Assembly: GCF_003688555.1 (NCBI RefSeq)
Contig: NZ_REFR01000011.1
Coordinates: forward strand, 682,001 to 746,000
Direction: 5' to 3'
Length of the DNA: 64,000 nt
Source of the DNA: Eilatimonas milleporae
GTDB lineage: Bacteria; Pseudomonadota; Alphaproteobacteria; Sphingomonadales; Kordiimonadaceae
Shown here: piece after piece, positions 18,478-27,981 of the stretch
How positions within the stretch are numbered: position 1 is the stretch's first letter
Layout: every line of letters begins with the position of its first letter
Program-made: the position numbers and the translations under genes
Notes under the pieces: model-generated
What the model was told of the DNA's origin: nothing
The model's database searches: none
What the model saw: the letters and a program-made list of their open reading frames with translations, nothing else

Positions 18478-18882
18478 TCAGCGGCCTCCCCCTCTGAAAG
18501 GGATCAGCCGCACCGTTTCAAGCCGCAGCGGCTGCGGCGCGCCAAGCTGTCCTTCCAGACGGACCAGCGTGGCGCCGCCCGGCAGGGTTTCCAGTATGTT
18601 GACGCGGATGTCGTACGGGCGCCCGTCTTCCAGCTGTCCGCTGTGGCCTGACGGACGTGCGGCGGCGGCGGTTTCCTCGATCAGGCGGCTCAGCGTCATG
18701 TGGTCGGCTTCAATCGCGGCGGCGGTGACCAGCCGGTCGCCCGACGAGGACAGGCTGCTGAAAAACAGCCCCAGGCCCAGCCCCAATATGGCAAAGGCGA
18801 CCAGCACCTCGACCAGGGTGAAGCCGTGCCGGTAGCCTGCGCTGCATATCGCGGGTGTGTCAGTCGCCGGTGCCGCCGTCAC
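18478..18882 (-). CDS. gspI: Type II secretion minor pseudopilin GspI
   Basis: 134 residues. The prepilin site is YRHG followed by FTLVEVLVAFAILGLGLGLF with +5 glutamate. Size and the downstream AAAIEADHMTLSRLIEE segment fit GspI, which nucleates the pseudopilus tip with GspJ and GspK. It overlaps gspH by 23 bp and directly abuts gspJ. Confidence 0.87.
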   Translation of the reverse strand: MTAAPATDTPAICSAGYRHGFTLVEVLVAFAILGLGLGLFFSSLSSSGDRLVTAAAIEADHMTLSRLIEETAAAARPSGHSGQLEDGRPYDIRVNILETLPGGATLVRLEGQLGAPQPLRLETVRLIPFRGGGR

Positions 18883-19345
18883 GGCGCGCCTCCCCCGTTA
18901 GCCAGTCGAGTGTTACGGTGCGTGTCAGATCCTCCTCCGCCAGTGTCAGCCGTCCGCCCGTGCTGCTGCCGTCGGAAAAAAAACGGAAACGCCCCGTCTC
19001 GCCAGTGACCAGGGCTTCTGCCGTTGTCATCGAGGAAACGCGGGCGCTTTGCAGTTGTGTCTGCGCTCCGTTAGGGCCGGTCAGGATGCCGTCGGCCATG
19101 TCAACCGTGACCATGGTATCGCGGTTTCCGCTCAAAGCGGTCAGGCGCGCCCGGTCCAGCATGTCTTCCACCGCGCGGGCATCGGCCTCCAACCGCGCGG
19201 CAACACCGCTGCCGACAAGGCGCGGTGCCGCCACGGCCGCGACCAGCGCCACGATGGTCAGCACCACCAGAAGCTCCATCAGCGTGAAGCCCGTGGCGGG
19301 CACGTCCGGGACGGCGAATGTTTTACCAGTTGACGATGTCGGCAT
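18860..19345 (-). CDS. gspH: Type II secretion minor pseudopilin GspH
   Basis: 161 residues from ATG 19345, chosen because GAGG lies 6 bases upstream; ATG 19351 is in frame but would have no spacer. Leader ends in PATG, then FTLMELLVVLTIVALVAAVA with +5 glutamate. GspH links the major pseudopilin shaft to the tip complex. It overlaps the gspG 3' end by 23 bp, so the two are translationally coupled. Confidence 0.87.
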   Translation of the reverse strand: MPTSSTGKTFAVPDVPATGFTLMELLVVLTIVALVAAVAAPRLVGSGVAARLEADARAVEDMLDRARLTALSGNRDTMVTVDMADGILTGPNGAQTQLQSARVSSMTTAEALVTGETGRFRFFSDGSSTGGRLTLAEEDLTRTVTLDWLTGEARRDGGTGD

Positions 19346-19799
19346 TTTCATCCTCACCGCCCTCGCGCCCGTCGGCACCCAGGGTATACAGGTCATAGTC
19401 GCCGCCATGCTCGCCCGGCTGGCTGTACGCATAGGGCCGGCCCCAGGGATCCGTCAGGCCGTCGCGCTTGTCCAGATAGGGGCCCCGCCATTCCGGGGCG
19501 GCGTCGGGTTGGGTCATCAGGGCTTCTAGTCCCTCGTCGCTTGTGGGGTAGCGGCCCACTTCCAGGCGGAACAGGTCCAGCGCGGCGGCCAGATTGTCGA
19601 TCTGCACCGCGGCCACATCGCTTTTGGCCGCGCTCAGATACTGGATCACGCGCGGCGCGGCAAAGGCCGCCAGCAGGCCCAGTATGGCCAGCACCACCAG
19701 CAGTTCCATCAGTGTGAAGCCAGCCTGCGCCCGCCGTGCGGGGCGCGGTTTGCGGGTGCCGTGCGGACGGTGACGGGGGATGGCGGAAAAAATACGCAT
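19323..19799 (-). CDS. gspG: Type II secretion major pseudopilin GspG
   Basis: 158 residues. After a long basic leader (about 27 residues, ending in AQAG) comes FTLMELLVVLAILGLLAAFA. The globular domain has the GspG signature YPTSDEGLEALMTQP, WRGPYLDKRDGLTDPWGRPY and a calcium-site-like C-terminus YTLGADGREGGEDENADI. It forms the shaft of the pseudopilus. It starts 12 bp after gspF. Confidence 0.95.
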   Translation of the reverse strand: MRIFSAIPRHRPHGTRKPRPARRAQAGFTLMELLVVLAILGLLAAFAAPRVIQYLSAAKSDVAAVQIDNLAAALDLFRLEVGRYPTSDEGLEALMTQPDAAPEWRGPYLDKRDGLTDPWGRPYAYSQPGEHGGDYDLYTLGADGREGGEDENADIVNW

Positions 19800-19811
19800 T
19801 CCTGATGCCTT

Positions 19812-21029
19812 TCAGACCAGACGGTTGATGTCCAAAATGGCCGACATGACCGACCAGACGATGATGCCCACGACACCGCCCATGATCAGGGTCACGGCGG
19901 GGGTCAACAGGGCGGTGGCGCGTTTCAGCGCGGTGTCGATGTCATGCTCGGCGCTGTCGGCGATCCGTTTCAGCGTCGCCGGCAGGCTGGCCGTTTCCTC
20001 GCCCAGCCGGATCAGCCTGAGACCGCGCGGCGTCATCACACCGGCCCCGGTTATGGCCTGCCACAGCGGCGTGCCCTGCTGCACGGCGGCGACCATGTCC
20101 AGATACCGTTTGCCGAGCGCACGGTTGGTAACGGTGCGGGCGCTCAGCGTCAGGGCCGATTGCAGGGCAACGCCGCCCTCCAGCAGCAGGGCCAGCGCGC
20201 GGGCGAAGCGCGCCGCCTGCGACAGCAGCAGAAACCGCCCCAGCCCCGGCAGGGCCAGAAGCCAGCCGTCCAGACGCAGGCGGGTGTCCGGCCGGCGCAG
20301 TGCAAGGGGGACTGCGACCGCCAGCACCGCAACGGTCAGGGCCGCAAACGGCAGGCCCGCGACGATGCCGGTGCTCAGCGCCCGGACCTGTGCGGTCAGC
20401 CAGGGCAGGTCGGTGCCGGCGGCGGCGAAGACCGGTTCGAATTGCGGCACCACCACCGTCACCATCAGAATGATGACCGCGCAGGCCGTCAGGGTCAGGA
20501 TCGCCGGATACACCAGCGCCGAGACCAGCGCGGACCGCCGGCTGAGGGCCTGTGCCTGCTGTTCCGCCAGCCGGGACAGGATGGGACCCAGCGCGCCGGA
20601 CCGCTCGCCCGCCGCGATCAGGGCCAGGTCCGCGCCCGCGAAAGCAAGGCGCCGGTCGTCCAGCGCCCGCGACAGCGGCGTGCCCGCCCGCAAGGCCTGT
20701 GCCGCATCGCCCAGCGCCGCGCGGGCCAGACGGTTGTCGGCGATATCCACCGTCAGGTCGACGGCTTCCTCCACCGTCAGGCCGGCTTTCAGCAGCGCCG
20801 CCAGTTCGCCGAGCAGGGCGGCCCGGTCCGCGTGGCTGATGGTGCGGGCCCCCAGTTCCATGTCCAGAAGGGTGCTGAGCGATCCGTCCCCGGCATCCAG
20901 CACCTTGACCGGGGTTTTGTCCGCCTGCTGCAACTGGCGGAAGGCCGCCAGCCGGTTTTCGGCATCCATTTCGCCGCGTTCCGTGGCGCCGCTTGCGGTG
21001 ATGGCCTGATAGCGGAAACGCGGCATCAC
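19812..21029 (-). CDS. gspF: Type II secretion inner-membrane protein GspF
   Basis: 405 residues with two T2SSF domains (about 65-190 and 270-395) and three long membrane helices (near 165-190, 215-240 and 370-395). Motifs include LLGELAALLKAGLTVEEAVD, RLAEQQAQALSRR, ALLLEGGVALQSAL and RLIRLGEETASLPATL. It is the polytopic platform protein that contacts GspE and GspL. It overlaps gspE by 4 bp. Confidence 0.95.
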   Translation of the reverse strand: MMPRFRYQAITASGATERGEMDAENRLAAFRQLQQADKTPVKVLDAGDGSLSTLLDMELGARTISHADRAALLGELAALLKAGLTVEEAVDLTVDIADNRLARAALGDAAQALRAGTPLSRALDDRRLAFAGADLALIAAGERSGALGPILSRLAEQQAQALSRRSALVSALVYPAILTLTACAVIILMVTVVVPQFEPVFAAAGTDLPWLTAQVRALSTGIVAGLPFAALTVAVLAVAVPLALRRPDTRLRLDGWLLALPGLGRFLLLSQAARFARALALLLEGGVALQSALTLSARTVTNRALGKRYLDMVAAVQQGTPLWQAITGAGVMTPRGLRLIRLGEETASLPATLKRIADSAEHDIDTALKRATALLTPAVTLIMGGVVGIIVWSVMSAILDINRLV

Positions 21030-22945
21030 CCGTCTCCCGCCGTCACACGCAGCACTTCCGCCAGCGAGGTGACGCCCTCAAGGGCCTTGGCCACACCGTG
21101 GGCGCGCATGGTGGTGAACCCGTCGCCGGCCAGCCGGGCTTCCAGCGCGCGGGCGTCCGTGCGGGCAAACAGATGCTCGCGCACCGTGCCGTCCACGGGC
21201 AGCAGTTCGTACAGGACCGTGCGGCCCTTGTATCCGCTGCCGCCGCATGTCTGACAGCCCTTGCCGCTGTATAGGGTGACGGTCTCGGCCCCAGTGGGCA
21301 GCCGTGCGCCGTGTTCGCGGACCAGCGCGGCCGGCACCTGTTCCGCCGTGCGGCAGTCGGGGCACAGGGTGCGGGCCAGCCGCTGCGCCAGAACCCCCCT
21401 GAGCGTCGAGGCCAGCAGATAGTCCTCGACCCCCATGTCCAGCAGTCGGGATACACTGGCAACGGCACTGTTGGTGTGCAGGGTCGCCAGAACCAGATGC
21501 CCGGTGAGCGAGGCCTCGATCGCGATCCGTGCTGTTTCGCCGTCGCGGATTTCGCCGACCAGCACGATATCCGGATTGTGTCTCAGCGCCGCCCGCAGCA
21601 CCCGCGCGAAGGTCAGGTCGATCTGCGGCTGTACCTGCACCTGGACAAGGCCGTCGATTTCATATTCCACCGGGTCCTCGACGGTGATGATTTTGCGGCC
21701 GGGCTCGTTCACCTCCGACAGGGCGGCATAGAGGGTGGTGGTCTTGCCGCTGCCCGTCGGGCCGGTGACCAGGATGATGCCGTTCGGTTCGCGGATGAGA
21801 CCGCGCAGCAGGTCCAGCCGCGCGCCGTCGAACCCCAGCGCCGGCAGGTCCAGCGCCACCGCCGACCGGTCCAGCACCCGGATCACCATGCTTTCCCCGT
21901 GGACGGAGGGCAGGGTGGCGACGCGCAGGTCGATCTTGCGGCCGCGCACGGTGGTACGGATGCGCCCGTCCTGCGGCAGGCGGGTTTCCGCGATGTCGAT
22001 CCGCGCCAGAAGTTTCAGGCGCGACAACAGGGCCGCCGCCATGTCCGGCGCCACCGGCGGGCCCGGCTCCAGCCGTCCGTCCACCCGATAGCGGATGGCA
22101 AGGCCGCCCACGGCGGGCTCCATATGGATATCGGCGGCCCGGCAGGCGACGGCACGGTCCAGCACCTGATTGGCCAGACGGATGACCGGGGCTTCGCTGG
22201 CCAGTTCCTTCAGACGGCTGAGATCGTCGTCGCCCAGCACCGTCGGTTGGCCGGGCCCGTCCTCCGCCGTGTCTTTCGCGGCGCTGTCCAGACGGACAAG
22301 GCCGGCGGCGATGTCCGCGCGCGTGGCGGCATGGGGGGCGACGGTGCAGCCCGTCGCCATTTCCATCCCCTTGATCAGAAACCCGTCAAGCGGATCGCTC
22401 AGCGCCATGTGCAGGATTGTGCCGTCCGTCCCGTCCTCGCCGTACAGGGGCAGGACATGGTTCTTCCTCAGAAAGTCCGGGCTCAGACCGTGTGTGTCCG
22501 GCAGGTCGGCTTCGGGTCTGTCCGATTGTCCCTGAAAGACGGGCACCCCGGCAAAGGCGGCCAGTGCGTCGCGGCAGGCCGTGTCGGACATCAGGCCCAG
22601 GTCGATCAGGGCGGCCGGCAGGCCGCACCGTGTCTCGGCGCTGGCATGCAGGGCCTGGTCCACCGACGGCGCGGACAGAAGGCCCTGTTCGACCAGATAG
22701 CCGCCGAAGCCGCCGCTTCCGGCCCGGATGTCCCGTGCCTGTTCGGTATCGCACACCCGATTGACCTGAGGCTGATTGACCGCCTGACCGCCGCCCATGA
22801 TTCCCGGTACCCTTTTGGGCAGGATGCCATGCCGCCCGGCATCCGCCGTCATGGCCCGCGACCGGCGTCTCCGCCAGATGCGCCAGCCCGTCCGCCGGGC
22901 ACTGATCAACAGTCCCGGCCCGACGGGCAGGCAGGAAGGGGCCAT
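21026..22945 (-). CDS. gspE: Type II secretion ATPase GspE
   Basis: 639 residues, the first gene of the gsp operon. An N1E-type domain (about 80-200), then Walker A GPTGSGKTT near 395, Asp box (ITVEDPVEYEIDGLVQVQV near 425), Walker B LVGEIRDGETA near 465, His box (LATLHTN near 490) and a tetracysteine zinc motif (CPDC near 530 and CQTC near 560). It powers pseudopilus assembly. GAAGG 9 bases before ATG 22945 supports this start, though the first 50 or so residues are basic and unlike family members; ATG 22852 and ATG 22798 are alternatives. Confidence 0.95.
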   Translation of the reverse strand: MAPSCLPVGPGLLISARRTGWRIWRRRRSRAMTADAGRHGILPKRVPGIMGGGQAVNQPQVNRVCDTEQARDIRAGSGGFGGYLVEQGLLSAPSVDQALHASAETRCGLPAALIDLGLMSDTACRDALAAFAGVPVFQGQSDRPEADLPDTHGLSPDFLRKNHVLPLYGEDGTDGTILHMALSDPLDGFLIKGMEMATGCTVAPHAATRADIAAGLVRLDSAAKDTAEDGPGQPTVLGDDDLSRLKELASEAPVIRLANQVLDRAVACRAADIHMEPAVGGLAIRYRVDGRLEPGPPVAPDMAAALLSRLKLLARIDIAETRLPQDGRIRTTVRGRKIDLRVATLPSVHGESMVIRVLDRSAVALDLPALGFDGARLDLLRGLIREPNGIILVTGPTGSGKTTTLYAALSEVNEPGRKIITVEDPVEYEIDGLVQVQVQPQIDLTFARVLRAALRHNPDIVLVGEIRDGETARIAIEASLTGHLVLATLHTNSAVASVSRLLDMGVEDYLLASTLRGVLAQRLARTLCPDCRTAEQVPAALVREHGARLPTGAETVTLYSGKGCQTCGGSGYKGRTVLYELLPVDGTVREHLFARTDARALEARLAGDGFTTMRAHGVAKALEGVTSLAEVLRVTAGDG

Positions 22946-23056
22946 GTTTTGAAACCTTCAACAGACGAGGCCTACAGCCGGAGTGTTACACTTTTCATAC
23001 GGCCGGCCAGACGCCCACCTGCCATGCAGCTCCGATGGGCCTGAATCGTCCCGGCC

Positions 23057-24664
23057 TCAGTCCTTGCCGAGGCGCTGCCGCAGACGCTCAAGGATTTGGC
23101 CCAGATAGTCGATAAGCGTGGCCTCCCCCCCTTGCGGTCGCCCGGTCGCCAGCCACAGCAGGATGACGACGCTGCCATAGATGGCGGCGCCCACGGCCAC
23201 TTTCAGGGCCAGTGTCAGGATCAGTGACTGGGCGATGAAGGCCGGCATCGACCACACCCCCCAGACCATCAGCCCGCCCGCCGCCACCGGGCGGAAAAAC
23301 ACCCCCGTCAGGCTGAAGGCCGCGCCGGTCAGCCGCCGCAGGGTGTGGATTTCCGCCAGTGTCACCAGCATGGCCAGGATACTGAAGGTACCGGCGACCC
23401 AGTGCGGCCCGGCCAGATAGCCGGCGATGGCACAGCCGGCGGCGAAAACGCCGGCCCGCGCGGCCCAGAAGGCGGCGGACAGTTTCTGCCGGTCCAACGC
23501 GATGAACAGGGACTGGTTCACCGTGGCGATGGCGGTGAACGCCGCCCCCGGCGCCAGCAGTTGCAGGAAGGGGGTGGCGTTTTCCCACTGCCAGCCCAGC
23601 AGCGTGACCAGCATGTCATGGGCGACGGCCACCACCCCGAGAGACAGCGCCACCGCCGTCAGCGCCAGCAGCCCCATCAGGCGGGCGGTGGCATCGGCCA
23701 TGCGCTGCGCGTCGTCCTGCATGCGCGACAGGGCGGGCAGGGTGGCCCGCTGGACCTGGCCCACCAGTTCGACGACGAAAATCTGCGTCAGTTCCCGCGC
23801 CACATGATACAGGCCGAAAATACTGCTGTTCAGCAGGGGGCGCACCACCAGGGAATCGATGCGGCCCGACAGGTTGATCGACAGGTTGCGCCAGAAGGTC
23901 CAGAAGGCAAAGCCCCGGATTTCCCCGAAATGGCTGAGGGTCAGCCGGTAGCGGAAGGGATGGAAAATCTGGCTGAGGATCAGGTCGCCGACGGTGCCCG
24001 CCAGCATGGCCACCACTAGCGCCCAGTAATTGCCGATGGTCAGCGCCGCCGTGATGGCCGCGATCACCTGCACCGATTTCTGGCTGATTTTCAGGACGAA
24101 ATCCTTGCCGAAGCGGAAGGACCGGATCAGAAAGGCCGACGCCGGACTGGCCAGGGCCTCCAGCGTCGGCACAAAGGCCAGATAAAACAGAACCGGCGCC
24201 ACCCGTGGTTCCCCCAAGAGCCACGAGACGGGCACGGCAAGCGCCATGGCGGCCAGCGAGACGCCGATGCTGAGGATCAGGCGCAGCGTCCACACCGAGG
24301 CCGCCTTGCTGTCCGTCAGGTCCGGCGTTCTGACCAGAATTTCGCTGAGGCCGGTTTCACGGAAAATCGTGAAAATGCCGAGGGCGATGGTGGCCGTGGC
24401 GACAACGCCGAAATCCTCGGGCGAGAGAATGCGCGAGGTGACGCTCAGCGACACCAGACCCATCAGGCGGATGCTCAGCCGCATGACCACGGCATAGGCC
24501 GTGCCCTTGGCCACGCTCATGCCATAGGATGTCTTATCCTCTGCCTGTGGAGTGGATAACGGTGCGTCGGAGGGCGGTGTATTGGATGCCTCTGTATCGG
24601 ATGTCTGGGTGTCGGATATCGGTTTGTCGGAGGCCACGGCGCGTCCTTCCCCTTGCGCGGTCAC
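23057..24664 (-). CDS. Polysaccharide flippase (Wzx/PST family)
   Basis: 535 residues with about twelve to fourteen predicted membrane helices and the N-terminal pattern of oligosaccharide flippases: GTAYAVVMRLSIRLMGLVS, then RILSPEDFGVVATATIA and LGIFTIFRETGLSEILV near 55-105. Such proteins move lipid-linked glycan across the inner membrane. No glycosyltransferases sit beside it, so the glycan is unknown. The first 45 residues are a hydrophilic pentapeptide tail (SDTQT SDTEA SNTPP SDAPL type) encoded by a 15-bp tandem repeat at 24546-24635. Single-gene unit, 111 bp upstream of gspE on the same strand. Confidence 0.87.
   Translation of the reverse strand: MTAQGEGRAVASDKPISDTQTSDTEASNTPPSDAPLSTPQAEDKTSYGMSVAKGTAYAVVMRLSIRLMGLVSLSVTSRILSPEDFGVVATATIALGIFTIFRETGLSEILVRTPDLTDSKAASVWTLRLILSIGVSLAAMALAVPVSWLLGEPRVAPVLFYLAFVPTLEALASPASAFLIRSFRFGKDFVLKISQKSVQVIAAITAALTIGNYWALVVAMLAGTVGDLILSQIFHPFRYRLTLSHFGEIRGFAFWTFWRNLSINLSGRIDSLVVRPLLNSSIFGLYHVARELTQIFVVELVGQVQRATLPALSRMQDDAQRMADATARLMGLLALTAVALSLGVVAVAHDMLVTLLGWQWENATPFLQLLAPGAAFTAIATVNQSLFIALDRQKLSAAFWAARAGVFAAGCAIAGYLAGPHWVAGTFSILAMLVTLAEIHTLRRLTGAAFSLTGVFFRPVAAGGLMVWGVWSMPAFIAQSLILTLALKVAVGAAIYGSVVILLWLATGRPQGGEATLIDYLGQILERLRQRLGKD
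24546..24635. repeat. Six degenerate 15-bp tandem units in flippase N terminus
   Basis: Units begin at 24546, 24561, 24576, 24591, 24606 and 24621 and share a GT.TCGGA-type core. On the minus strand they encode pentapeptides starting with S then D, N or T. Divergence between units is greatest outside the core. Confidence 0.8.
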
Positions 24665-24691
24665 CGGCGGGTCCCGGATATCACAGACGCT

Positions 24692-24722
24692 AAGGGCATG
24701 GCCCGGAAAAAGCCATGCCCTT
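24692..24722 (-). terminator. Inverted repeat after the RND operon
   Basis: Arms AAGGGCATGGC (24692-24702) and GCCATGCCCTT (24712-24722) form an 11-bp perfect stem with a 9-nt loop, between the RND pump stop and the flippase start. There is no clear U-tract on the minus strand, so termination strength is uncertain. Confidence 0.5.
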
Positions 24723-24786
24723 GGGCGGTCTTTGCCGCATGTGGCGGGGTCGGCCTGCCGAAATGCAAAAGCCGGCGGCGCGCGCG

Positions 24787-27700
24787 TCAGCCCGCCGGGG
24801 TTTCCGCCGTTTCCTCGCCGGCTTCCCCGTCTCCTTGCGCGCGCAACTTGCGCTGATCGCTGGCCAGCGACCGGCAGGCCACGTAGAAAACCGGTGTGAA
24901 GACGAGACCCAGCAGGGTCACCCCGATCATGCCTGAAAACACCACCACGCCGAGCGCCTGGCGCATTTCCGCGCCGGCGCCGGTGGCGATCACCAGCGGC
25001 ACGACCCCGAGAATAAAGGAAAAGGACGTCATCAGGATCGGCCGCAGGCGCAGTTTCGCCGCCTCCACCGCCGCTTGGAACCGGGTCCGGCCGCTGTCTT
25101 CCAGCTGACGGGCGAATTCGACGATCAGGATGGCATTTTTTGACGCCAGCCCCACCAGCACCACCAGCCCGATCTGGGTCAGCAGATTGTTGTCGAAGCC
25201 GGCGATATCCACGCCGATCATGGCGCTGAGGAAACAGACCGGCACGATCAGGATGATGGCCAGCGGCAGCAGCCAGCTTTCAAACTGGGCCGCCAGCACC
25301 AGAAAGACGAACACCACGGCAAGGGTGTAGACCAGTGCCGAGGTGTCGCCCTGGTTTTTCTGCTGATAGGCCAGTTCCGTCCATTCATAGGAAATGCCCG
25401 GCGGCAGGATCTGCTCCGCCAAGGCCTCCATCGAGGCCAGCGCCTCGCCGGTCGCATAGCCGGGCGCGGTGTCGCCCTGCAACTCGGCGGCGGGGAACAG
25501 ATTGTAGCGCGGCATGCGCGACGGTCCGGTGATACGCTCGAACGTCGCCACCGATCCGATGGGCACGATCCCGCCTTCCTGATTGCGCGTGCGCAGACGG
25601 GCGATGTCGTCCTCGTCCAGGCGGTAGGCGGCGTCGGCCTGTGCCGTGACCCGGTATGTCCGCCCCAGATAGTTGAAATCATTGACGAAGGACGAGCCGA
25701 GATAAACCTCCAGCGCGTTGAAGACATTGGCCACCGGCACACGCAGGATTTCCGCCCGCGCGCGGTCGATGTCGACAAACAGCTGCGGTGTCTGCACCTC
25801 GAAAAAGCTGAAGGGCGTCGACACCGCCGGATTGGCCCAGGCCGCGCCCGCCAGTTGCTGCGTTGCCTCGAAAAGGACGCGTTCGCCGCGCCCGCCACGG
25901 TCCTGGATCATCATTTTCCAGCCCCCGCCGCTGCCGATGCCCTCGACCGGTGGCGGCGGTATGACCACGACGAACCCCTCGCGGAACTGCATCATGCGCT
26001 GGCGCAGGTCATTGAGGATGCCGTAATAGTCCAGCCCCTTCTCCTGCCGTACGTCAAACTCCTCCAGCGACACGAAAACGGCCGCCGAATTGGAGGCATT
26101 GGTGAAGGTGGCGCCGGAAAAACCGGCAAAGGCAACGGCGTTGGTAAGGCCGTCCACCGCCAGCGCTTCCTCCGTGATCCTCAGGACCAGATCGTCCGTC
26201 CGCGACAGGGCCGCGCCCGGCGGCAGCTGGGCCGCGATGATGAAATATCCCTTGTCCTGCTCGGGGATGAAGCCGCCGGGCACGCGCTGATATTCCATAT
26301 AGGCCAACGCCATCAGCCCGGCATAGAGTGTGAACATGATGCCGACGCGCCGGGTCAGGCGCCCGGTCATCCCGCCATAGCGCAGGCCCACGCGGTCGAG
26401 CCCGCCGTTGAACCAGTCGCTGAAGCGGCTGCCCAGGCCGGTGCGCGGCTTGTCCCGCTGGCGCGCAAGCTCCTCCCCCTTCAGGAAAATGGCGCAGAGC
26501 GCCGGGCTCAGCGTCAGGGACACCACCGTGGACAGAACCGTCGCCACCGCGATGGTCAGGGCGAACTGGCTGAAGAACTGTCCGGAAATACCGCCGATGA
26601 AGGACGCGGGCAGGAACACCGCGATCAGCGCCAGCGAGGTGGCGATGAGGGCCGTGCCCACCTCGTCCATGGTGATGTGGGCGGCCTCGCGCGCGGTTTT
26701 GCCCTCGCGCAGGTTCCGTTCCACATTCTCCACCACGACGATGGCATCGTCCACCACGATGCCGATGGCCAGCACCAGCCCGAACAGGGTCAGATTGTTG
26801 AGGCTGAAGCCGAACGCGCTCATCACCGCGAAGGTGCCGATCAGCGAGACCGGAATGGCGACGGACGGAATCAGCGCCGCCCGCCATTTCTGTAGGAACA
26901 GAACGATCACCAGCACGACGAGAATGACCGCTTCCATCAGGGTTTCGAGCACCGCGCTGATCGACTGGCTGATGAATTCCGTCGGATTGTAGACGATGTC
27001 ATAGTCCAACCCTTGCGGGAAGTCGGGCTTGAAACCCTCCATCGTGTCCCTCAGCGCCGTCGCGGTCTCAAGGGCATTGGTGCCGGGCCGCTGGAAGATG
27101 ACGAGCGCGATGGCCGGTTTGCCGTCCAGATAGCTTTTGGTGGCATAATCGGCGGCGCCCAGTTCCACCCGGCCGACATCGCCGAGACGGGTGATCCGCC
27201 CCTCCACATCGGATTTGATGACGATGTCCTCGAACTGTTCCGGCTCGACCAGGCGGCCCTGGGTCTGGACGCTCAATTCGAAATCGCCCTGGCGGGCGGG
27301 CAGGGGCTCGTCATTCAGCACGCCGGAGGCCACCTGGATATTCTGGCTTTGCAGGGTGGCGACCACTTCTTCGGCGGTCAGGCCGACGCTGGCGATCCGG
27401 TCCGGGTCCAGCCACACGCGCATGGAATATTCCGACGCGCCGAAGATGAAGATATCGCCGACCCCGTCGATACGCGCCAGCCGGTCGCGGATCTGAAGGA
27501 TGGCATAGTTGGCGATGTACAGCTGGTCCAGACTGTTGTCGGGGGACAGCAGGTGGACGACCATCATCAGATCGGGTGAATTTTTCTGCGTGGTCACACC
27601 CAGCCGGCGCACTTCCTCCGGCAGGCGGGGTTCGGCGACGGCGACCCGGTTCTGGACCAGCACCTGCGCCTGGTTGAGATCGGCGCCGAGCCCGAAGGTG

Positions 27701-27981
27701 ATGGTCAGCGTCAGGCTGCCGTCATTGGTGGACTGGGACGACATGTACAGCATGCCTTCCACGCCGTTGATTTCCTGTTCCAGCGGGGTCGCCACCGTGC
27801 GGGCCACCGTCAGGGCGTCGGCGCCCGGATAATTGGCCGTGACCTGAATGGTCGGCGGCGCGATGTCGGGATATTGCGCCACCGGCAGCCTGAAATAGGA
27901 AATGGCGCCGACCAGAACGATCAGAATGGACAGAACGGTGGCGAAAATCGGCCGTTCGATAAAGGTGTGGGTGAACTTCAT
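24787..27981 (-). CDS. RND multidrug efflux permease (HAE1, AcrB-like)
   Basis: 1064 residues, full length for AcrB/MexB. N-terminal FIERPIFATVLSILIVLVGA, the paired aspartates of the proton relay in GIVVDDAIVVVENVERN near residue 405, and the lysine of VGLASKNAILIVEFAR near 940 are present. Twelve membrane helices and two large periplasmic loops fit the fold. It pumps hydrophobic drugs or detergents from the periplasm through an outer-membrane channel. Overlaps its adaptor gene by 4 bp. No TolC-type gene or local regulator is adjacent, so it would borrow a channel. Confidence 0.95.
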   Translation of the reverse strand: MKFTHTFIERPIFATVLSILIVLVGAISYFRLPVAQYPDIAPPTIQVTANYPGADALTVARTVATPLEQEINGVEGMLYMSSQSTNDGSLTLTITFGLGADLNQAQVLVQNRVAVAEPRLPEEVRRLGVTTQKNSPDLMMVVHLLSPDNSLDQLYIANYAILQIRDRLARIDGVGDIFIFGASEYSMRVWLDPDRIASVGLTAEEVVATLQSQNIQVASGVLNDEPLPARQGDFELSVQTQGRLVEPEQFEDIVIKSDVEGRITRLGDVGRVELGAADYATKSYLDGKPAIALVIFQRPGTNALETATALRDTMEGFKPDFPQGLDYDIVYNPTEFISQSISAVLETLMEAVILVVLVIVLFLQKWRAALIPSVAIPVSLIGTFAVMSAFGFSLNNLTLFGLVLAIGIVVDDAIVVVENVERNLREGKTAREAAHITMDEVGTALIATSLALIAVFLPASFIGGISGQFFSQFALTIAVATVLSTVVSLTLSPALCAIFLKGEELARQRDKPRTGLGSRFSDWFNGGLDRVGLRYGGMTGRLTRRVGIMFTLYAGLMALAYMEYQRVPGGFIPEQDKGYFIIAAQLPPGAALSRTDDLVLRITEEALAVDGLTNAVAFAGFSGATFTNASNSAAVFVSLEEFDVRQEKGLDYYGILNDLRQRMMQFREGFVVVIPPPPVEGIGSGGGWKMMIQDRGGRGERVLFEATQQLAGAAWANPAVSTPFSFFEVQTPQLFVDIDRARAEILRVPVANVFNALEVYLGSSFVNDFNYLGRTYRVTAQADAAYRLDEDDIARLRTRNQEGGIVPIGSVATFERITGPSRMPRYNLFPAAELQGDTAPGYATGEALASMEALAEQILPPGISYEWTELAYQQKNQGDTSALVYTLAVVFVFLVLAAQFESWLLPLAIILIVPVCFLSAMIGVDIAGFDNNLLTQIGLVVLVGLASKNAILIVEFARQLEDSGRTRFQAAVEAAKLRLRPILMTSFSFILGVVPLVIATGAGAEMRQALGVVVFSGMIGVTLLGLVFTPVFYVACRSLASDQRKLRAQGDGEAGEETAETPAG

